Assembly: GCA_025331125.1 (NCBI GenBank)
Contig: JAOALB010000180.1
Location: 32,445-96,444, forward strand
Direction: 5' to 3'
Source: Mycogone perniciosa
Taxonomy: Eukaryota > Ascomycota > Sordariomycetes > Hypocreales > Hypocreaceae
DNA: 64,000 nucleotides
The position numbers and the translations under genes were made by a program. Numbering within the stretch: position 1 is the first letter of the stretch; each line of letters begins with the position of its first letter. The notes beneath the pieces were generated by a model. The model was given only the letters and a program-made list of their open reading frames with translations. It had not been told where the DNA came from and searched no databases. Below, piece by piece: positions 10,961 through 23,767 of the stretch.

Positions 10961-12987
10961 TGTGAGGGCGAGATTAGGGCAAAGTGTCGCGTGAGCGAGG
11001 ATCCGAGACGTATTGCGACAAGGCGTGGTGTTTGCGACAGGGCCAGACCGAGCAACACCAGGACGACTGAGACAGAAAGGGTCTGCAGAGGAAGCTCACA
11101 GAACCAGTCGAGCCAACGCGGGCGCTGGCCTATTCATATCAGCTTAGTTGGCTATCACTGAAAGCGACCGTTTCTCCAGCTTCGGACAGCAGCACTCCAC
11201 TACGAGATGCCACTAACCTGCCATGTCGCATTCTCTGAGACCCACGGAGAGAACCGGTGGACAAGGGTTTGACGCCTGTCTCATGGTTCCCAACACGCTC
11301 AGCTTGTGGATGCCAGAGCGACGCGCGAGGCACATGTGCTTGTGACGAGGGCGCCCAGTGGCCCAAGGTGGAAAAGACGGCACGCACAGAGTTGTCTTGG
11401 ATTTGATCTGGAGAGCAAGGCTATGGATGGGGTTAGGGTTGCCATCTATCATGCGAACCTGTATCTACTCCGTAAGTTGTGTTCCAACGGCGATGGCCGG
11501 TTTATGCTTGACTGAACCGAAGCCGTCCATTGTGTGTGTTGTGTCGATCTTCGCCCATTATTACTCGTATTAACGGGGGGAGGGAAAAAATTTACTGCTC
11601 TTGCATAGGTACGACGTATTGTTGACGGTGCATATGACTAAATTTCTGCACCCTCCGTATGTCGATCCAACAACAGTCGAACAGAAGATACGAACACAGC
11701 AGCAGCGGATTCCAAACAAACAACAGAGTCTGTTTCTTCCTGCAGTGTCGGGCACACTGGCCAACATGCTAATAAACTTGTAACCTCGGGCGGGCGTCTG
11801 TGTCACTCATTATCGGCCGGTTCGTCCCATCTCCTCAGCCCAACACGGCGCGCACTAGGGCTCGTGGCAGTTCGCACCGACTCGTTTGAGACGGGATTTT
11901 TTTCTCTTTCCAAACTGGCATTCCCTATTGATGCGCCAAGTCCGCCAAGTGATGCTGCCGCACCTCCTCCTTGCTCGATTGTTGGCGTCGACTCGGCGAA
12001 GGTCCGATAAGTTGACCGAAGGCTCCCGGCGAATGAATGCGAACAGAAAGACAACATAATACAATGTCTCTCCAGAGTCTTCCACGTCTCTCCAGTCTCC
12101 GAAGCGACGTGCACTGCGGAAATACACGTGCTCGGATAGAGCCATCTTGCTCGTTGACTCGAGAGATTGACAAGTCGGAGCGGCCGAATGGTGGTCAGCG
12201 CTACGGGCGGTTGCCGGCCATTGGGCGAGTTTGGGGTTAGCGCATGCACAACACTGTTTTAGTGGTGGCCAGGGAATCCGAAGTCCCCCAAGGGCGTAAA
12301 CCCGACGCCCTAACAGGCAGTTTACAGCGGGTTGCTAATAGCCTGAAATGCCTGCCTGGAAGCTGAGGGACTCCTCATGATGCTGCTAAGACGCTGGCTG
12401 CATTATGACAAATACTAGCGGTGCTACGTCGTATGTACTCCGTACTCCGTACATCGATGCAAAATTTATTTACGTTGATAGTAATGGCAGGCCTTCAAGG
12501 ACTCTTCACGACTCCCTCCTATGGCATTAAACCATCGCAAAACGTTGAACTTCCGAGGCTCTGACGGTTTTTTTGCGGCTGGCAATTCTCTCTTACTACG
12601 GAGTAGATACTAGATAAGGCGTAGCGCCGGCCCGTTCCAACGGCAAAGCCGACTGGAAGCGGAATCTTTTTTTCGTTGGGCGATGAACTCCGTACGAGTA
12701 CGGAGTACCGTCTCCGAGATCTGAGCAGCCTGAGGAACAAACTGTGGCTGGAGTGGTCGCATGCCCTTCCCCAGCCACAGACAGACAGAGCTGCGGCTTG
12801 CGCCACTGACGTGATTTCGGCACTTACGAGCCTAGCCGCGTCCGAGTCCGTCTTGAGAAGCTCGAAGCAGGTATCCATCCACATGAGCTTATCCGACATG
12901 TCTCATACATTGTGCATACGACTGTGCAACTATGGCTATGAGCTCCAGATATTGATTCCTTGGCTTCCGTCAGCCGTGCGATGAGAT
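10961..12987. other. Long intergenic region with dispersed TACGGAGTA motifs
   Basis: Two kilobases between divergent gene starts. Open frames occur on both strands (the longest about 148 codons, minus strand near 11803-12249), but none has a domain, a believable intron pattern or one preferred frame. Copies of TACGGAGTA or its complement lie at 11466, 12436, 12443, 12597 and 12699. It presumably holds promoters of the permease and the exporter-like gene. Confidence 0.5.
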
Positions 12988-15900
12988 ATGCGCTCTGGTC
13001 CAGTACCGCCGGCAGCGCCCGCCCAGGGGTCGTTTCAACAGCCTCTTCCATCACCAGCATCACCACCAAGGACTGCAGTAAGGGTAAGTAAGCGAAAGAC
13101 AAGTCATGAAAGACATGAAAGACATGCATCCAACACCCACCCATGCGCACATGCGTACTTCGTACACCAGTCGCACAGATTCGTGGCACGCGCGTGCTGA
13201 GACTCACAGGTCGACCCTCATCACCAGCCTACCAACAATGGCTTCTTGGCCACCTCTGTTTCGCCTACTCGGACAGTGGCTGCTTCAGGCCTTGGCAACC
13301 GATCGCCCCGCCAGCCGTCATCGCGTCGCACTCCCGTCTCCTCGATCCGAGTCCACGAACCCGTCAAGAACAGCTACTTAAAGCGCTGTGTCGTCTCCCT
13401 GCGCGAGTGGATGGCCCGGAGAGCCGACGCCATGGGCTACTCGGCAAAGGCAACGCTACTACACTTGATCAGATGGCTCGACTCGCCTCTAGGACATGGC
13501 GTGCTCAAATGCACCATGGCCTACACGCTGGCCAGCTTGGCCACCTTCCTGTCGCCCTTGTCCGGCTTCCTGGGCAAGCCTGATGGCAAGCATGTCGTCG
13601 CGACCATCACCGTCTACTTCCATCCCGCTCGCTCGACCGGTTCCATGATCGAAGCCGTCCTCATCGCTGTCGTCGCCGTCGCCTACGCCGAACTCGTGTC
13701 TATACTATCGATGGTTGTCTCGGTGCTTGTTGGCTCTGCCATGGGATTGGCAACGCTCGCCCATGTCCTGGTGGTCGTCTTCTTCATTGGAGGCGCATTC
13801 GGACTCATGGGATGGGCCAAACAGAAAATGGCAAACCCTCTCGTCAACGTCGGCAGCACCTTGGCGTCGCTTGCCATCATATCCGTCCTCACCAAGGAGA
13901 ACGCAGTCATAGATAACGTCTTCTCCAACCAGAAGATTGTGCAGGTCTTCAAGATGCTCGTCATGGGCGTCACCTGCACGGCCGCCGTCAACGTCTTGGT
14001 TTGGAGAGTCTCGGCCCGCGATTTGTTAAGGGATTCCATGACCAAGGCGTCCATTGCCGTTGGGGGGATGCTCTCTACCATCTCGACTAGCTTTTTGGAG
14101 GGTAAAGAAGACGACGAGGCATCCGCCGGGTTTTCGGCATCCGCATCAACATACGCTGCTACCTACCCCCAGATGCTTAAGAATTTGCGAGAGGCCAAGT
14201 TTGAGCAGTATTTTATTGGTCACGACCAAATATATATTCTTCAGAGATCCTCGGTCAAAGCAATCGAAACACTTGCTCAGTCCGTGGGTGCACTGAGAAG
14301 CGCTGCCAAAGCTCAGCTCTCTCTTCTGGAGGAGACCGATACAGACGCCCCATTAAGCCGATATCTGACCGTCTCCTCGGTCGGAGACGTGGAAGCGCGG
14401 TCCATACTCAGCAGCCTGGGGCAATGGAATGCGCAGGGGGCTGGTCGGCCATCATCACCGGGACAGCAAAGCACAGCTACGCAGATTATCCATACTCCAT
14501 CAGACTTATTCCAGCTGTTTGTGGCTTTGCTAGCCCCAACTATGGAATCCCTCACCCAAAGTCTTTCGCAAATCCTCTGCGAGCCGCCTTTCGGGACCGC
14601 CCCCAACTACGAGATCGCCATCAGTGAAAGTTTCCGATACCAGCTGACCGATGCACTGAGCCAGTTCAACGCCGCTAGAGCCGACGCTTTGCAACAGCTA
14701 TACGCCATGATCGAACAAGAAAAGGCAACATCTCGTAGGACACAAGCTGGCTTGGAAGAAGTGGCCGCTGCTTGCGGTCATTTCAGCTTCAGTCTGCAGA
14801 CATTTGGGGAGGAGATGCAAAAGTACTTGGACGTCCTTGACGATCTCAAATATGTCACCGAGCATAGCAAGCGAAGTTGGCGATGGTTACTATGGTGGAA
14901 GAAGCCGGATTCTCGCAGCATGTCTACTTTGCCCTTTGAGTCGTCACCTGAGTCTGAGAGCTTAATCAAGCCCATCAGGAAGCGTGACGTTCCCAGGGGC
15001 ATTCCTGACTCAATGGTTCGACGAAGGGATACCTATAATTGGCAAGCCGCTCCTGACGCCAGCAAGGTGTTGGCCATGCTCTCTCAGTCCATCTTGAAGT
15101 TTGCCAGGAGAATTGCCAAGGACGACAGTAAGCGGTCCAGACTTGGTCAAGTCCAAATGAAGTTTGAGCTAACATTTTCCCAGTCCTATTTGGTCTCAAA
15201 GTTGGTATTGGTGCTTCGCTCTGGGGCATGCTTGCCTTCATCGAGTCGACTCGAGATTTCTATAATCACTACCGCGGCGAATGGGGCCTTTTATCCTTCA
15301 TGATTGTCTGCTCCATGACAGTCGGCGCTTCCAATACGACTGGCTGGGCACGATTCATGGGAACCTTCTTTGGGGCAGTCTTTTCTTTATTCAATTGGAC
15401 CGTGAGCCAAGGCAATGCTTTGGCGCTCATCTTCCTGGGCTGGCTCGTCAGCTTCTGGAATTTCTATCTCATTGTTGCGCGTGGTAAGGCACCACTGGGC
15501 CGTATGACCATCTTGGCTTATAACGTTTCGACGCTCTATGCATACAGCTTGAGTCAACGGGTTGATGACGACGATGATGATGAGGGAGGCGTGCATCCAA
15601 TCATGATGAAGATTGTCAAACATCGAGCCCTGTCTGTTATAGCTGGCATTATTTGGGGTCTAATTGTCTGTCGAGTCGTCTGGCCCATCTCAGCTCGCAG
15701 AAAATTCAAGGAGGGTGTCTCCATGCTCTACCTTCAGATGGGCCTGATCTGGCGCCGTGGTCCGCTGGCTATCCTGCTCCGTTCTGACTGCACTCAGAGT
15801 TATCTCAAGTCTGGTGAACAAGTCGCCATGCAGAGGTATGCCAATAGCTTGGAGAGCCTGAGGCACTCGGCCGCGTCCGAATTTGAGCTCCGTGGTCCAT

Positions 15901-16442
15901 TTCCATTTGAGTCTTACGGCCGTATCATGCGTAGTACAAACCGGATCCTCGATAGCTTTTATGCCATGAGCCTCGTTACCCAACGCAAGGGAAATCTTAC
16001 AAAAGGCGAGCGGGCACTGCTGGAATACACAGCCGATGAGCGTGCTGTTTTGTGCGACCGCATCTGCCACGTCTTCCAAGTACTTGCCAGCTCCATGATG
16101 CTGGAGTACCCATTAACGGATGCTGTCCCAAGTGTCATCGGCACGCGGGATCGCCTTCTTGCCAAGATATTTCAGTTCCGCAAAGACCACTCGCCTGAGT
16201 CTGAAGGGATGCTTGGTGGTCTCGGCGAGGGGGAAGCCGATAGCGGCGGAAGCAGCAGTGGCACGACAGTCGCCGATAGAACTAACCTGGGAATAGATGT
16301 TCTGGTGGAAGAGAAAGACTATGCATTGATTTACGCCTATACTCTGGTAACGGGACAGGTTGCGGAGGAACTGAAAGTGGCAGAGAAGGAGATTGAGGGC
16401 TTGTTTGGTATATTGAACGAGGAGTCGTCTCTTTTGCAATAA
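12988..16442 (+). CDS. Aromatic acid exporter/FUSC-like membrane protein, three exons
   Basis: Proposed exons 12988-13083, 13210-15127 and 15184-16442 give 1090 residues. The main frame has no usable ATG before residue ~80, and a stop lies just upstream at 13198. A GTAAGT donor at 13084 and a TCACAG acceptor ending at 13209 join it, in phase, to an upstream ATG exon; this first exon is my inference. The second intron (56 nt) restores a clear frame. The architecture fits fungal ArAE/fusaric-acid-resistance-like proteins: a Pro/Ser/Arg-rich N-terminus, a first block of hydrophobic helices (13.5-14.0 kb), a long soluble middle and a second helix block (15.2-15.7 kb). A run of seven Asp/Glu follows near 15564. 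The likely role is export of aromatic or other weak acids. It converges with the protoglobin gene, with stops about 150 bp apart. Confidence 0.82.
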
Positions 16443-16594
16443 TGAGGGCACAAAGGCATCTTGCATTACGGCGTTACATTTGGAATGCATGTCTATTGCT
16501 TCTCGTCTTGGGTTGGTTTACTTAAAACAATGCGGACAGTATCTATGGTATTACTCGAACAATGCAAGCGAGATTTCCCCATTCCCGTCATCTA

Positions 16595-17543
16595 CTATCC
16601 TTGAGTAATCTCGACGGGATCGTGCTTTTTCATCGACGCGCCAGCAGCCGATACTCCTGAAAATGGACACACTCCATGTGCCTTTTGCGTCTCATCCGAA
16701 TCAGAAATGTTGGTATCCGAATCCTCGTCCAACTCTTCACGGAGGATCTTCCTCCCATGAAGATAGCCCTCACGATCAATCTCAACATCCGAGTCAGCTG
16801 ATGTGAACTCGGCGCCGTCCCTGACGTGCCACTTAGCCATTAGGTCATTTTGCACCCAGATAACCTTGTTCAGGGCCTTGACTAGGGCCATCTTGCGCTG
16901 TAGGTGTAGGCGCGGGTGTGAGAGGATGGCTTCGGTCATGATGTCCTGGATGAAGCCGAGACATGCACCTAGATGCACGTATTCGATGTGAAGAGGATGT
17001 TTTCGCCCAAGGCCGATGTGCATCATGCTGCGTTTTCACGTCTTAACATTCCTTTTTTTCTTTTTCCGCCCCCAAGTCAATCACGCTCTCCGGGGTCACT
17101 CACCTGACTTTGTCCAAGTACTCCCAAAACTCCATCTTGCTAGGATCCGAGCACAGCTTATTCAGGTACGCCCGCAGGAACATCTTCCGGTGCAAGATCT
17201 GGGGGCTATTCTCGTCGGGGAATTCATCGAGGGGACCTTCGAAGGAGGTGCTTCGGGTAGTGAAGGCGCGAGCGGTGATGTCGTATTGGAGGAGTTTCCT
17301 GTAGACGATGTTGACGACGGCGGGGATAAGGGTTTTGATATATTTTGAACCGGTAATGAGAGCTTCGATGTCACCTTTTTGAAAGAGTTAGCTCGTCTAG
17401 TTCTCTGTTGTGGGTGTTTGTGAGAGTTTGGCCAGCGTACGACTGGAGAAGTCGAGGAATGAATGGAGATATTGGATCCGAGCTTCAAGATTCGTGTAGA
17501 GATCTTCGCGTTGGATATGTTTTGTTGGTCTTGAAGTCGCCAT
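16595..17543 (-). CDS. Protoglobin-domain protein (globin-sensor fold), three exons
   Basis: Exons 17543-17441, 17374-17104 and 17027-16595 splice in frame to 268 residues (introns 66 and 76 nt). Residues 1 to about 200 match the single-domain protoglobin/globin-coupled-sensor haem fold found in many ascomycetes. The N-terminal part has EARIQYLHSFLDFSSRDIEAL, one residue too long to be quoted as a motif, so only its start (EARIQYLHSF) should be used for searching. MMHIGLGRKHPLHIEYVHLG, after intron 2, corresponds to the region of the proximal haem histidine; its first His is my candidate ligand. The C-terminal ~65 residues are acidic and then carry a Cys-Pro pair (GVCPFSG), the minimal form of a haem regulatory motif. 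No output domain is attached. The likely role is haem-based gas or redox sensing or binding in the cytosol; the function of fungal members is largely unknown. Confidence 0.88.
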
Positions 17544-18756
17544 GATTATTTAAAGATTTGTTTCCTGGTTATTTCTGAATGCTGGCAACCGAATAATGCA
17601 CGTTTCCTCGAGATTGTAGCAAATGACTCTTGGTGAGGGTATGTACACGGGGTAGATGGGCGAAGCAGAATGTGATGTCTTTGTCTTGTCCACAACGTGT
17701 TTAACTAGCCTGTATTTATTGAATATCTTCATTTCGTCACCCTCTTTCCGAAATAGACGTCATTCAACGTCCGATTTACGATGCTAAAACGACTGATGGG
17801 AGTCGTCACGCCATGTCGGGATCAAACATCACGATATATGGTCTGATAGTGGGGTTTTGGCGGCGCGTACGGAGTAGTGAACTCGTGATTGTGATTGTCT
17901 AATTATTCCCAAGATTTCCAAATTCTTCCGAATGTCTGACTAGTTGAGATTATAACTGACAAGAGTTCAGAAATCGTCGTGTAATAGGAAGTGGACGGTT
18001 CGGAAATCTAGGTGGTTCGCTTGATTGGACCTGGCGAGGCTTCTCACACATGGGTGGATAATACGACGAGTATGGAGTTACTTAGTCGTGCTACAAGCAT
18101 CTACTAAGGCTTGATGGTGTCTTTATTATTAACGTGTTGGTCTCAGTGGGTCGGTCAGCGTGTTCATTGAGGAGATACGAGTGCTCCTTCAACTAGTGGG
18201 ATCCAACAAGTCATTCCGCGAGAGTTGAAACACTGCAATTGCCTTGCTTGATACTCCAATATCGATACCATGCTGCCTGTGTTGAATTATGTTCCTTCGT
18301 ATATATCCCGTATCATCACGAGTGTCTTGGTCATCATTACCGATTATACTCAATTCGGCGTCGTGTCGATAAGGATTACCTCGTAATCGTTAATGGAACG
18401 TTACGTTATCCACGCCTAAAGCACAGCCAAATGCCACTCAGCATGGACATTAGCCGATCAATTCTTCCTGTCCCTCATTTTGACCTCTACTGTGCAATGT
18501 CACCTTAGCTGTTTTAAGTGCCGATCTACATGTACAGGGGGAAGCTTGGGGCAGATGGAGACTGGTCCGTTGCCTCCGCAGACCCTCGGGACCTGGGGAA
18601 ACGTGGGATATGAACCAGTGATCAATTGATGCTTAAGTATTAATAGATGCCTTTTCCTAGACCCAATCTACCTACGGCTCGTGGCCTGATTCACTTCCTC
18701 GTGCGGTGGTCGTTCGATTTTCCCACACCATCGGCCCATTTGCCAACACGTCAAAA
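17544..18756. other. Intergenic, divergent promoters
   Basis: Lies between divergent starts of the protoglobin and GH20 genes. One TACGGAGTA copy is at 17868. No supported gene was seen. Short frames on both strands are below 105 codons, and the longest overlaps the start of the GH20 gene. Confidence 0.5.
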
Positions 18757-20628
18757 ATGCTGCGTAGGGCCCTCTTTGCCGTGGTCACCCTGGCCCTCGG
18801 TCCGGCAGCCAATGCTCTCTGGCCAGTGCCGAAACACTCCTCTACCGGGAACAAAGCCCTGTTCATCGACCAGACGATCAAGGTCACCTACAATGACGAG
18901 TTTGTGCGTTGGAACACTCTCCAGTCATCATCACCTGACAATGGCTCATTGATCAACAGATCTCCTACACTGCAGGCTATGTCCCGCCTAGCGGGGCCAA
19001 GTTTAACAGCAAGGAAATAGTCCAGGGCGGCGTCTCACGGACCTTTGATGCCATTTTCCAAAAGGGCTTTGTCCCGTGGATGCTCCGAGAGCGCGGCTCC
19101 GATTTCGAGCCGCCCCTCGGCGCAGGCCGGATCAAGACATTGCAAATCACGCAAACCAAACGAGATGATGCCAACACCTTCAAGCCCCTGGCCGGCTCGG
19201 TCGATGAGTCGTATGCTCTGAACGTCACTTTAGCTGGCCATGCCTCCATCAAGGCCGCGTCCTCGACCGGTGTCCTCCGCGCCCTGGAGACCTTCTCCCA
19301 GCTCTTCTTCAAACACAGCTCCGGAACAGCTTGGTATACGCAGCTCGCGCCCGTTTCTATCACCGATGCGCCGAAATTCCCCCATCGCGGACTTTTGCTC
19401 GATGTCGCTCGTCACTGGTTCGATGTGTCCGATATTAAGAGGACCATCGATGCCCTCGCGATGAATAAGATGAACGTGCTGCACTTGCACATCACCGAGA
19501 CGCAGTCATGGCCGCTTCAGATTCCCTCTCTGCCTCTGCTGGGCGAGAAGGGCGCCTACCATAAGGGGCTGACCTATTCACCCCAGGATATTGCAGGACT
19601 GCAACAATATGGCATCCACCGTGGTGTTCAGGTCATTTTGGAGATGGATATGCCCGGCCATGTTGGCGTGGAAAAGGCGTACCCTGGCCTCAGCAATGCG
19701 TACAACGCGATGCCCTGGCAGTGGTACTGTGCGCAGCCGCCCTGTGGCTCGTTCCGACTGAATAACACCGATGTTGAGCGCTTCATCGACAAGATCTTCG
19801 AGGATCTGCTCCCTCGATTGTCCCCCTATTCCTCCTACTTCCACACCGGTGGCGATGAATACAAGGCCAACAATTCGCTCCTTGACCCTGCCCTCAAGAC
19901 TAACGACATGACGATTCTTCAGCCGCTGCTTCAGAGGTTTTTGGACCACGTGCATGGCAAGATCCGCAAGCTTGGACTCATCCCTATGGTATGGGAGGAG
20001 ATGATCCTGGATTGGAATGCGACAGTGGGCAACGATGTGATTGTCCAGACGTGGCTCGGGCGTGACGCAATCCAGAAGCTTGCAGATGCCGGTCACAAGG
20101 TCATTGATAGCACCAACGATTTCTACGTAAGCTATGCCCCGAATAGCGCACGCGATGAACAAATAATTGCTAATATCTGGGCTTTCAACTTCAAAGTACC
20201 TTGACTGTGGTCGTGGAGAATGGCTGGTCTTCGATAACGGCCCGGCATTCCAGGATAACTACCCATTCCTCGATTGGTGCAGCCCTACCAAGAACTGGAA
20301 GCTGATATACTCGCACGACCCGACAGACGGTCTGACCGAGAAAGCTGCGAAGAACGTCTTGGGTGGTGAATTGGCCGTTTGGACTGAGACGATTGACGCT
20401 ACCAACTTGGACACTGTCATCTGGCCACGAGCTGGAGCGGCTGCGGAGGTCTGGTGGTCTGGGCGGGTTGACGAAAAGGGCGCAAACAGGTCGCAATACG
20501 ACGCTCTTCCGCGATTGTCGGAGCAGAGAGAGAGAATGTTGGCAAGAGGAGTCAGAGGCACTCCTCTCACCCAGCTCTGGTGTGATCAGCAAGATGATGT
20601 TGGCAGCTGCGCGGCGGGGAATGCGTAA
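18757..20628 (+). CDS. Secreted GH20 beta-N-acetylhexosaminidase, three exons
   Basis: Exons 18757-18903, 18960-20126 and 20197-20628 give 581 residues. Residues 1-19 form a hydrophobic signal peptide ending ANA, so the enzyme is secreted or wall-bound. The first ~140 residues form the small N-terminal GH20 domain. In the barrel, HTGGDE near 344-349 holds the Asp-Glu pair that performs substrate-assisted cleavage of terminal GlcNAc/GalNAc. HRGLLLDVARHWF, HLHITETQSW and VIWPRAGAAAEVWWSG are further family hallmarks. It would release GlcNAc from chitobiose and chitin oligomers, acting after chitinases, and take part in wall turnover. Introns are 56 and 70 nt. The length is usual for fungal NagA-type enzymes. 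A GH3 hexosaminidase-like gene lies 3 kb downstream on the other strand. Confidence 0.95.
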
Positions 20629-21654
20629 TTAATTGAGTGGTATGGAGTAGCGCTGATACGATGCCGGCATGAAGACAAATACGAAGAGCACAGCTCGGAG
20701 TAATTTAACCCAGGAAACCGGTTGTGGCGTGATACTATTGTCAACTCCAATGGAGACTATCCACAAAGCATTTTGCCCACTATATACCAATTTACTCTAG
20801 GTTCTGTTAAGTCTCCGAGCAGGATAGACACACGTTGAGTTCTGAACGAAATGCCATTCCTGTTCGCTGGTTACGGGTACGGCCCGAAGATCAAGTACTG
20901 TTAGTTCACCAATTCTATTCGACCCGCAAATCATTACTACACGATGTTGGCGAAGTGCTGTGGCTTGTTCATGTTGACTCGTGGCTGTCGTTTTGTCCAA
21001 AGAGGATAAGTATGTACGATCTTGTATTACTAGCATTCTCAATGATCGCCAAATGCCGACTGCGTGCTGTCATGCATGAAGGACCCGATATTTTCTTCGG
21101 GCCACTCGGGAAAGTGTCTTGTTCGGATAATATGCGAAGAAAGAATAGGCTAAGCACCAACAATCCCAAGCAGGAGAAATGGGGCTGACTCTAGCGCTCG
21201 CTCACTAATACGCTGTGAGCTACGCTTCAAAGGACATCCCAGCAAATGATCTTCAACCGAGCTGATTGTACGCTGTACGGAGTACTAGCGTGTATGACCA
21301 TGGGGAACTACTTATTGGCCTCGTGTTATACTAGCAAGGAAACTATAGATAGGTTGCGCCGTGCTCCGGCGGAGTGCTATTACTTTAAAGACGACACTAA
21401 CATTGAGGAATCACGCGAATTTCAGTCTAATCTTGGGGGATTTTGCCTAAAAGGCATTGAATTCCATTCAGAGCATTGCGAGGACAACGCTTTCTTTCCT
21501 ATAGTGACAGAACTCTTGTCTATTGGATCAGTTCTCAAGCCATCGGCGTCGACTCATCGGCATCGCGTTTCTTCGAAGACATCACCGATCACTTCAATGC
21601 CTTGTATGGGTGCCACGGAAGCCTCTACGTGTCACAGTGAGATATAGAGACACG
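20629..21654. other. Intergenic, no supported gene
   Basis: Open frames of 117 and 133 codons on the plus strand have no recognisable domain; the first lacks an ATG. A TACGGAGTA copy is at 21276. I leave this stretch unannotated. Confidence 0.45.
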
Positions 21655-23061
21655 ATGGCGACCGAATCTATACCGGATAGGGGTCCCCAATTGATTGCTG
21701 CTGGGACAACAACATGGATCCTCGCCGTTATCTGCGTTTCACTGCGATTTTTTTGTCGAAAAATTCGAGGGGGAGAATTATGGCTGGACGACTGGTTGAT
21801 TATGTTTGCATTGGTATGGACTCCGGAACGATGGGTTGATGTCTTCACTGCCGATGTTCTTGACCTCTAACCAAACGAGAAGGTCTGGGCGGCTGGTAAC
21901 GTATTCACTATTATCAGTTACCGTAAGTACTTTGTTGGCATGCTTTCTTTGCTTACGAACATGTAGTTGACGTCTTTCTAGAAATTCCAAAAGGCCTTGG
22001 CAAACATATAGATCACGCTTCTCATGATGCAGTTTTCAGTTGGGCCTTGGGACTCTTCGTCGGTGAATTGGCATACGTCCTGACCCTGGTAGTCGTCAAA
22101 TGCTCCATTCTTGCCTTCTATTGGCGAATCTTTAACACTTTAGACTCCATCAAAACCCCCATTTGGTTACTCCTCGGCGTTGTTTCTGCATGGGGTATTG
22201 CGAATGTGAGTCCTTCTTGTCACCAACCACACAACCTCTGCCGCTTGTGACGCAGTATGCTGATGAGGCTTCCCTCTATAGATATTCGTCATCATCTTCC
22301 AATGCATTCCAGTGGAGGCTTTCTGGGCTCGGTACCATGTCACCAATCCCATGTCGCCCTCGAATTATCACTGCGGTGTTGACGACCGCTAATTCTTCTT
22401 CGGAACTTCAATCTCCAACGTCTTGACCGATATTTTACTGATTGCACTCCCTATTCCCTACATTTCTCGCATTCGATTGCCCACGGACCAAAAAATAGGC
22501 TTGGTTGGTATCTTCCTTCTTGGTGCCTTGTGAGTATTTCCCTTGTCTGATAGCATGCTAGCGCTGCTAGACGATACACTTTTTTGGCACCCAAATATTG
22601 ACATCCGCTCTTAGCATCGTTGTTATTTCTGTTGTCCGTCTAGTTTATATCATAAAAGTGGATGTGGTTTCTGAAGACATTACTTGGAACTTCGTTGATG
22701 CTACCGTGTGGACGATGCTTGAGGCGGACCTGGCCATCGTTTGCGGTAAGCTGCCCCAACGTCTTGTGTTACCGAGGCTTATATCAGCTAACTAACATTC
22801 GTCGTCCCATCTCTAGCCTGCCTTCCTTCTCTCAAGCCTATACTCGATTTAGTCGTCCATGGAACCCTGCTCAGCAAATCGGAACGCACTGGAACGCGAC
22901 ACTCTAGAACTGAGCTGACGAGGCGATCAAGTGGCATCACCGGATCGAGATATGATGTTATTGAAAATGAATTGGACATAATACACAAGGAAGGCACGCA
23001 GACTGCGGATGATCCGGTTTCTGATCGCCCGAGCGAGCTGGCACAAGAGCGCCAGCGATAA
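21655..23061 (+). pseudogene. Rhodopsin-domain (PTH11-like) receptor with premature stop
   Basis: The locus reads as a fungal integral membrane protein of the rhodopsin-like family: seven hydrophobic segments, a DDWL motif after the second, GLGKHI in the loop and CGVDD before the fifth. Suggested exons are 21655-21813, 21883-21922 (or from 21880), 21982-22207, about 22282-22531, about 22617-22746 and about 22818-23061, with ordinary GT...AG introns. The coding frame is interrupted by TAA at 22390-22392, directly after CGVDDR and before FFFGTSISNVLTDILLIALP. No intron can remove it without deleting a membrane helix. Everything downstream stays in frame to a stop at 23059, so the lesion looks recent, or is a base-call error. 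Receptors of this family are linked to surface or host sensing in some fungi, but no ligand can be assigned. Confidence 0.72.
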
Positions 23062-23767
23062 TATTATGGCGCATTTACTTTCTTTTACTATTGAGAGGAC
23101 CTTTTTGGGCTACAGGGCTGGAATAATACTAAAGAAGGTCAGGGATGGATGCTGCATTGAGCGGCATCACTGGCTTTTTTTTGGTATAGACGTGTTTCGG
23201 TATGAGAGCCTGTACTGCAGAGTGATAAAATTCTTCTATTAATATCTTGTACCGTAAGGATACCTTTAATGTTAAATACTTCGTGACTCTTTATGAACAA
23301 TAGCTGCATCGTTCGGAATCGCGGTCGTTTCACCATGCAGGATTGTAACTAGCCAGGTATAGTACGATACGGGCCTACATACTGCATACGTCTTCGAATT
23401 GGCGGCATTTGATCGTGTGAGACTGCCGGTAGATGGAGTAAGCCGATGTTTGTGGTGTCTGTTTACGGAGTACGGGGTCTTCTTATGAACGGGGTAAATA
23501 GTGGTACCACTCCAACGCCGTGGCTGTCCGAAATACGAGAGAATTTAATGTTCTGGATTTAGGGGCCAGTCATGACTCCTTAATAGTCACGGAGGAGAAT
23601 ACGGGGAATAATACGGAAGACAGCCAGAATTTGTAATCTAATGTGTACTATTGAGAACATTAATTGGATCCTAGCAGGCTCTACGGAGTATTCCGCCACA
23701 CGATAGTAATAGTTTAAATAGACTTTCTTTACTCCGTACTTCGTATAGTCATGCCATCTGTTACTAT
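23062..23767. other. Convergent intergenic region
   Basis: Between the 3' ends of the receptor locus and the GH3 gene. No gene is seen. Three copies of TACGGAGTA or its complement lie within 300 bp, at 23464, 23682 and 23730, the last fused to a CTTCGTA variant. Confidence 0.55.

Noticed and set aside
11803..12249. 148-codon minus-strand frame between permease and exporter-like gene
   Set aside because: Several overlapping frames on both strands with equal length and no domain; no intron logic.
20835..21188. 117-codon plus-strand frame
   Set aside because: No ATG start and no recognisable domain.
21246..21647. 133-codon plus-strand frame just before the receptor locus
   Set aside because: Has an ATG, but no domain, and low-complexity Ser/Thr end; could not be connected to the receptor by a sensible intron.
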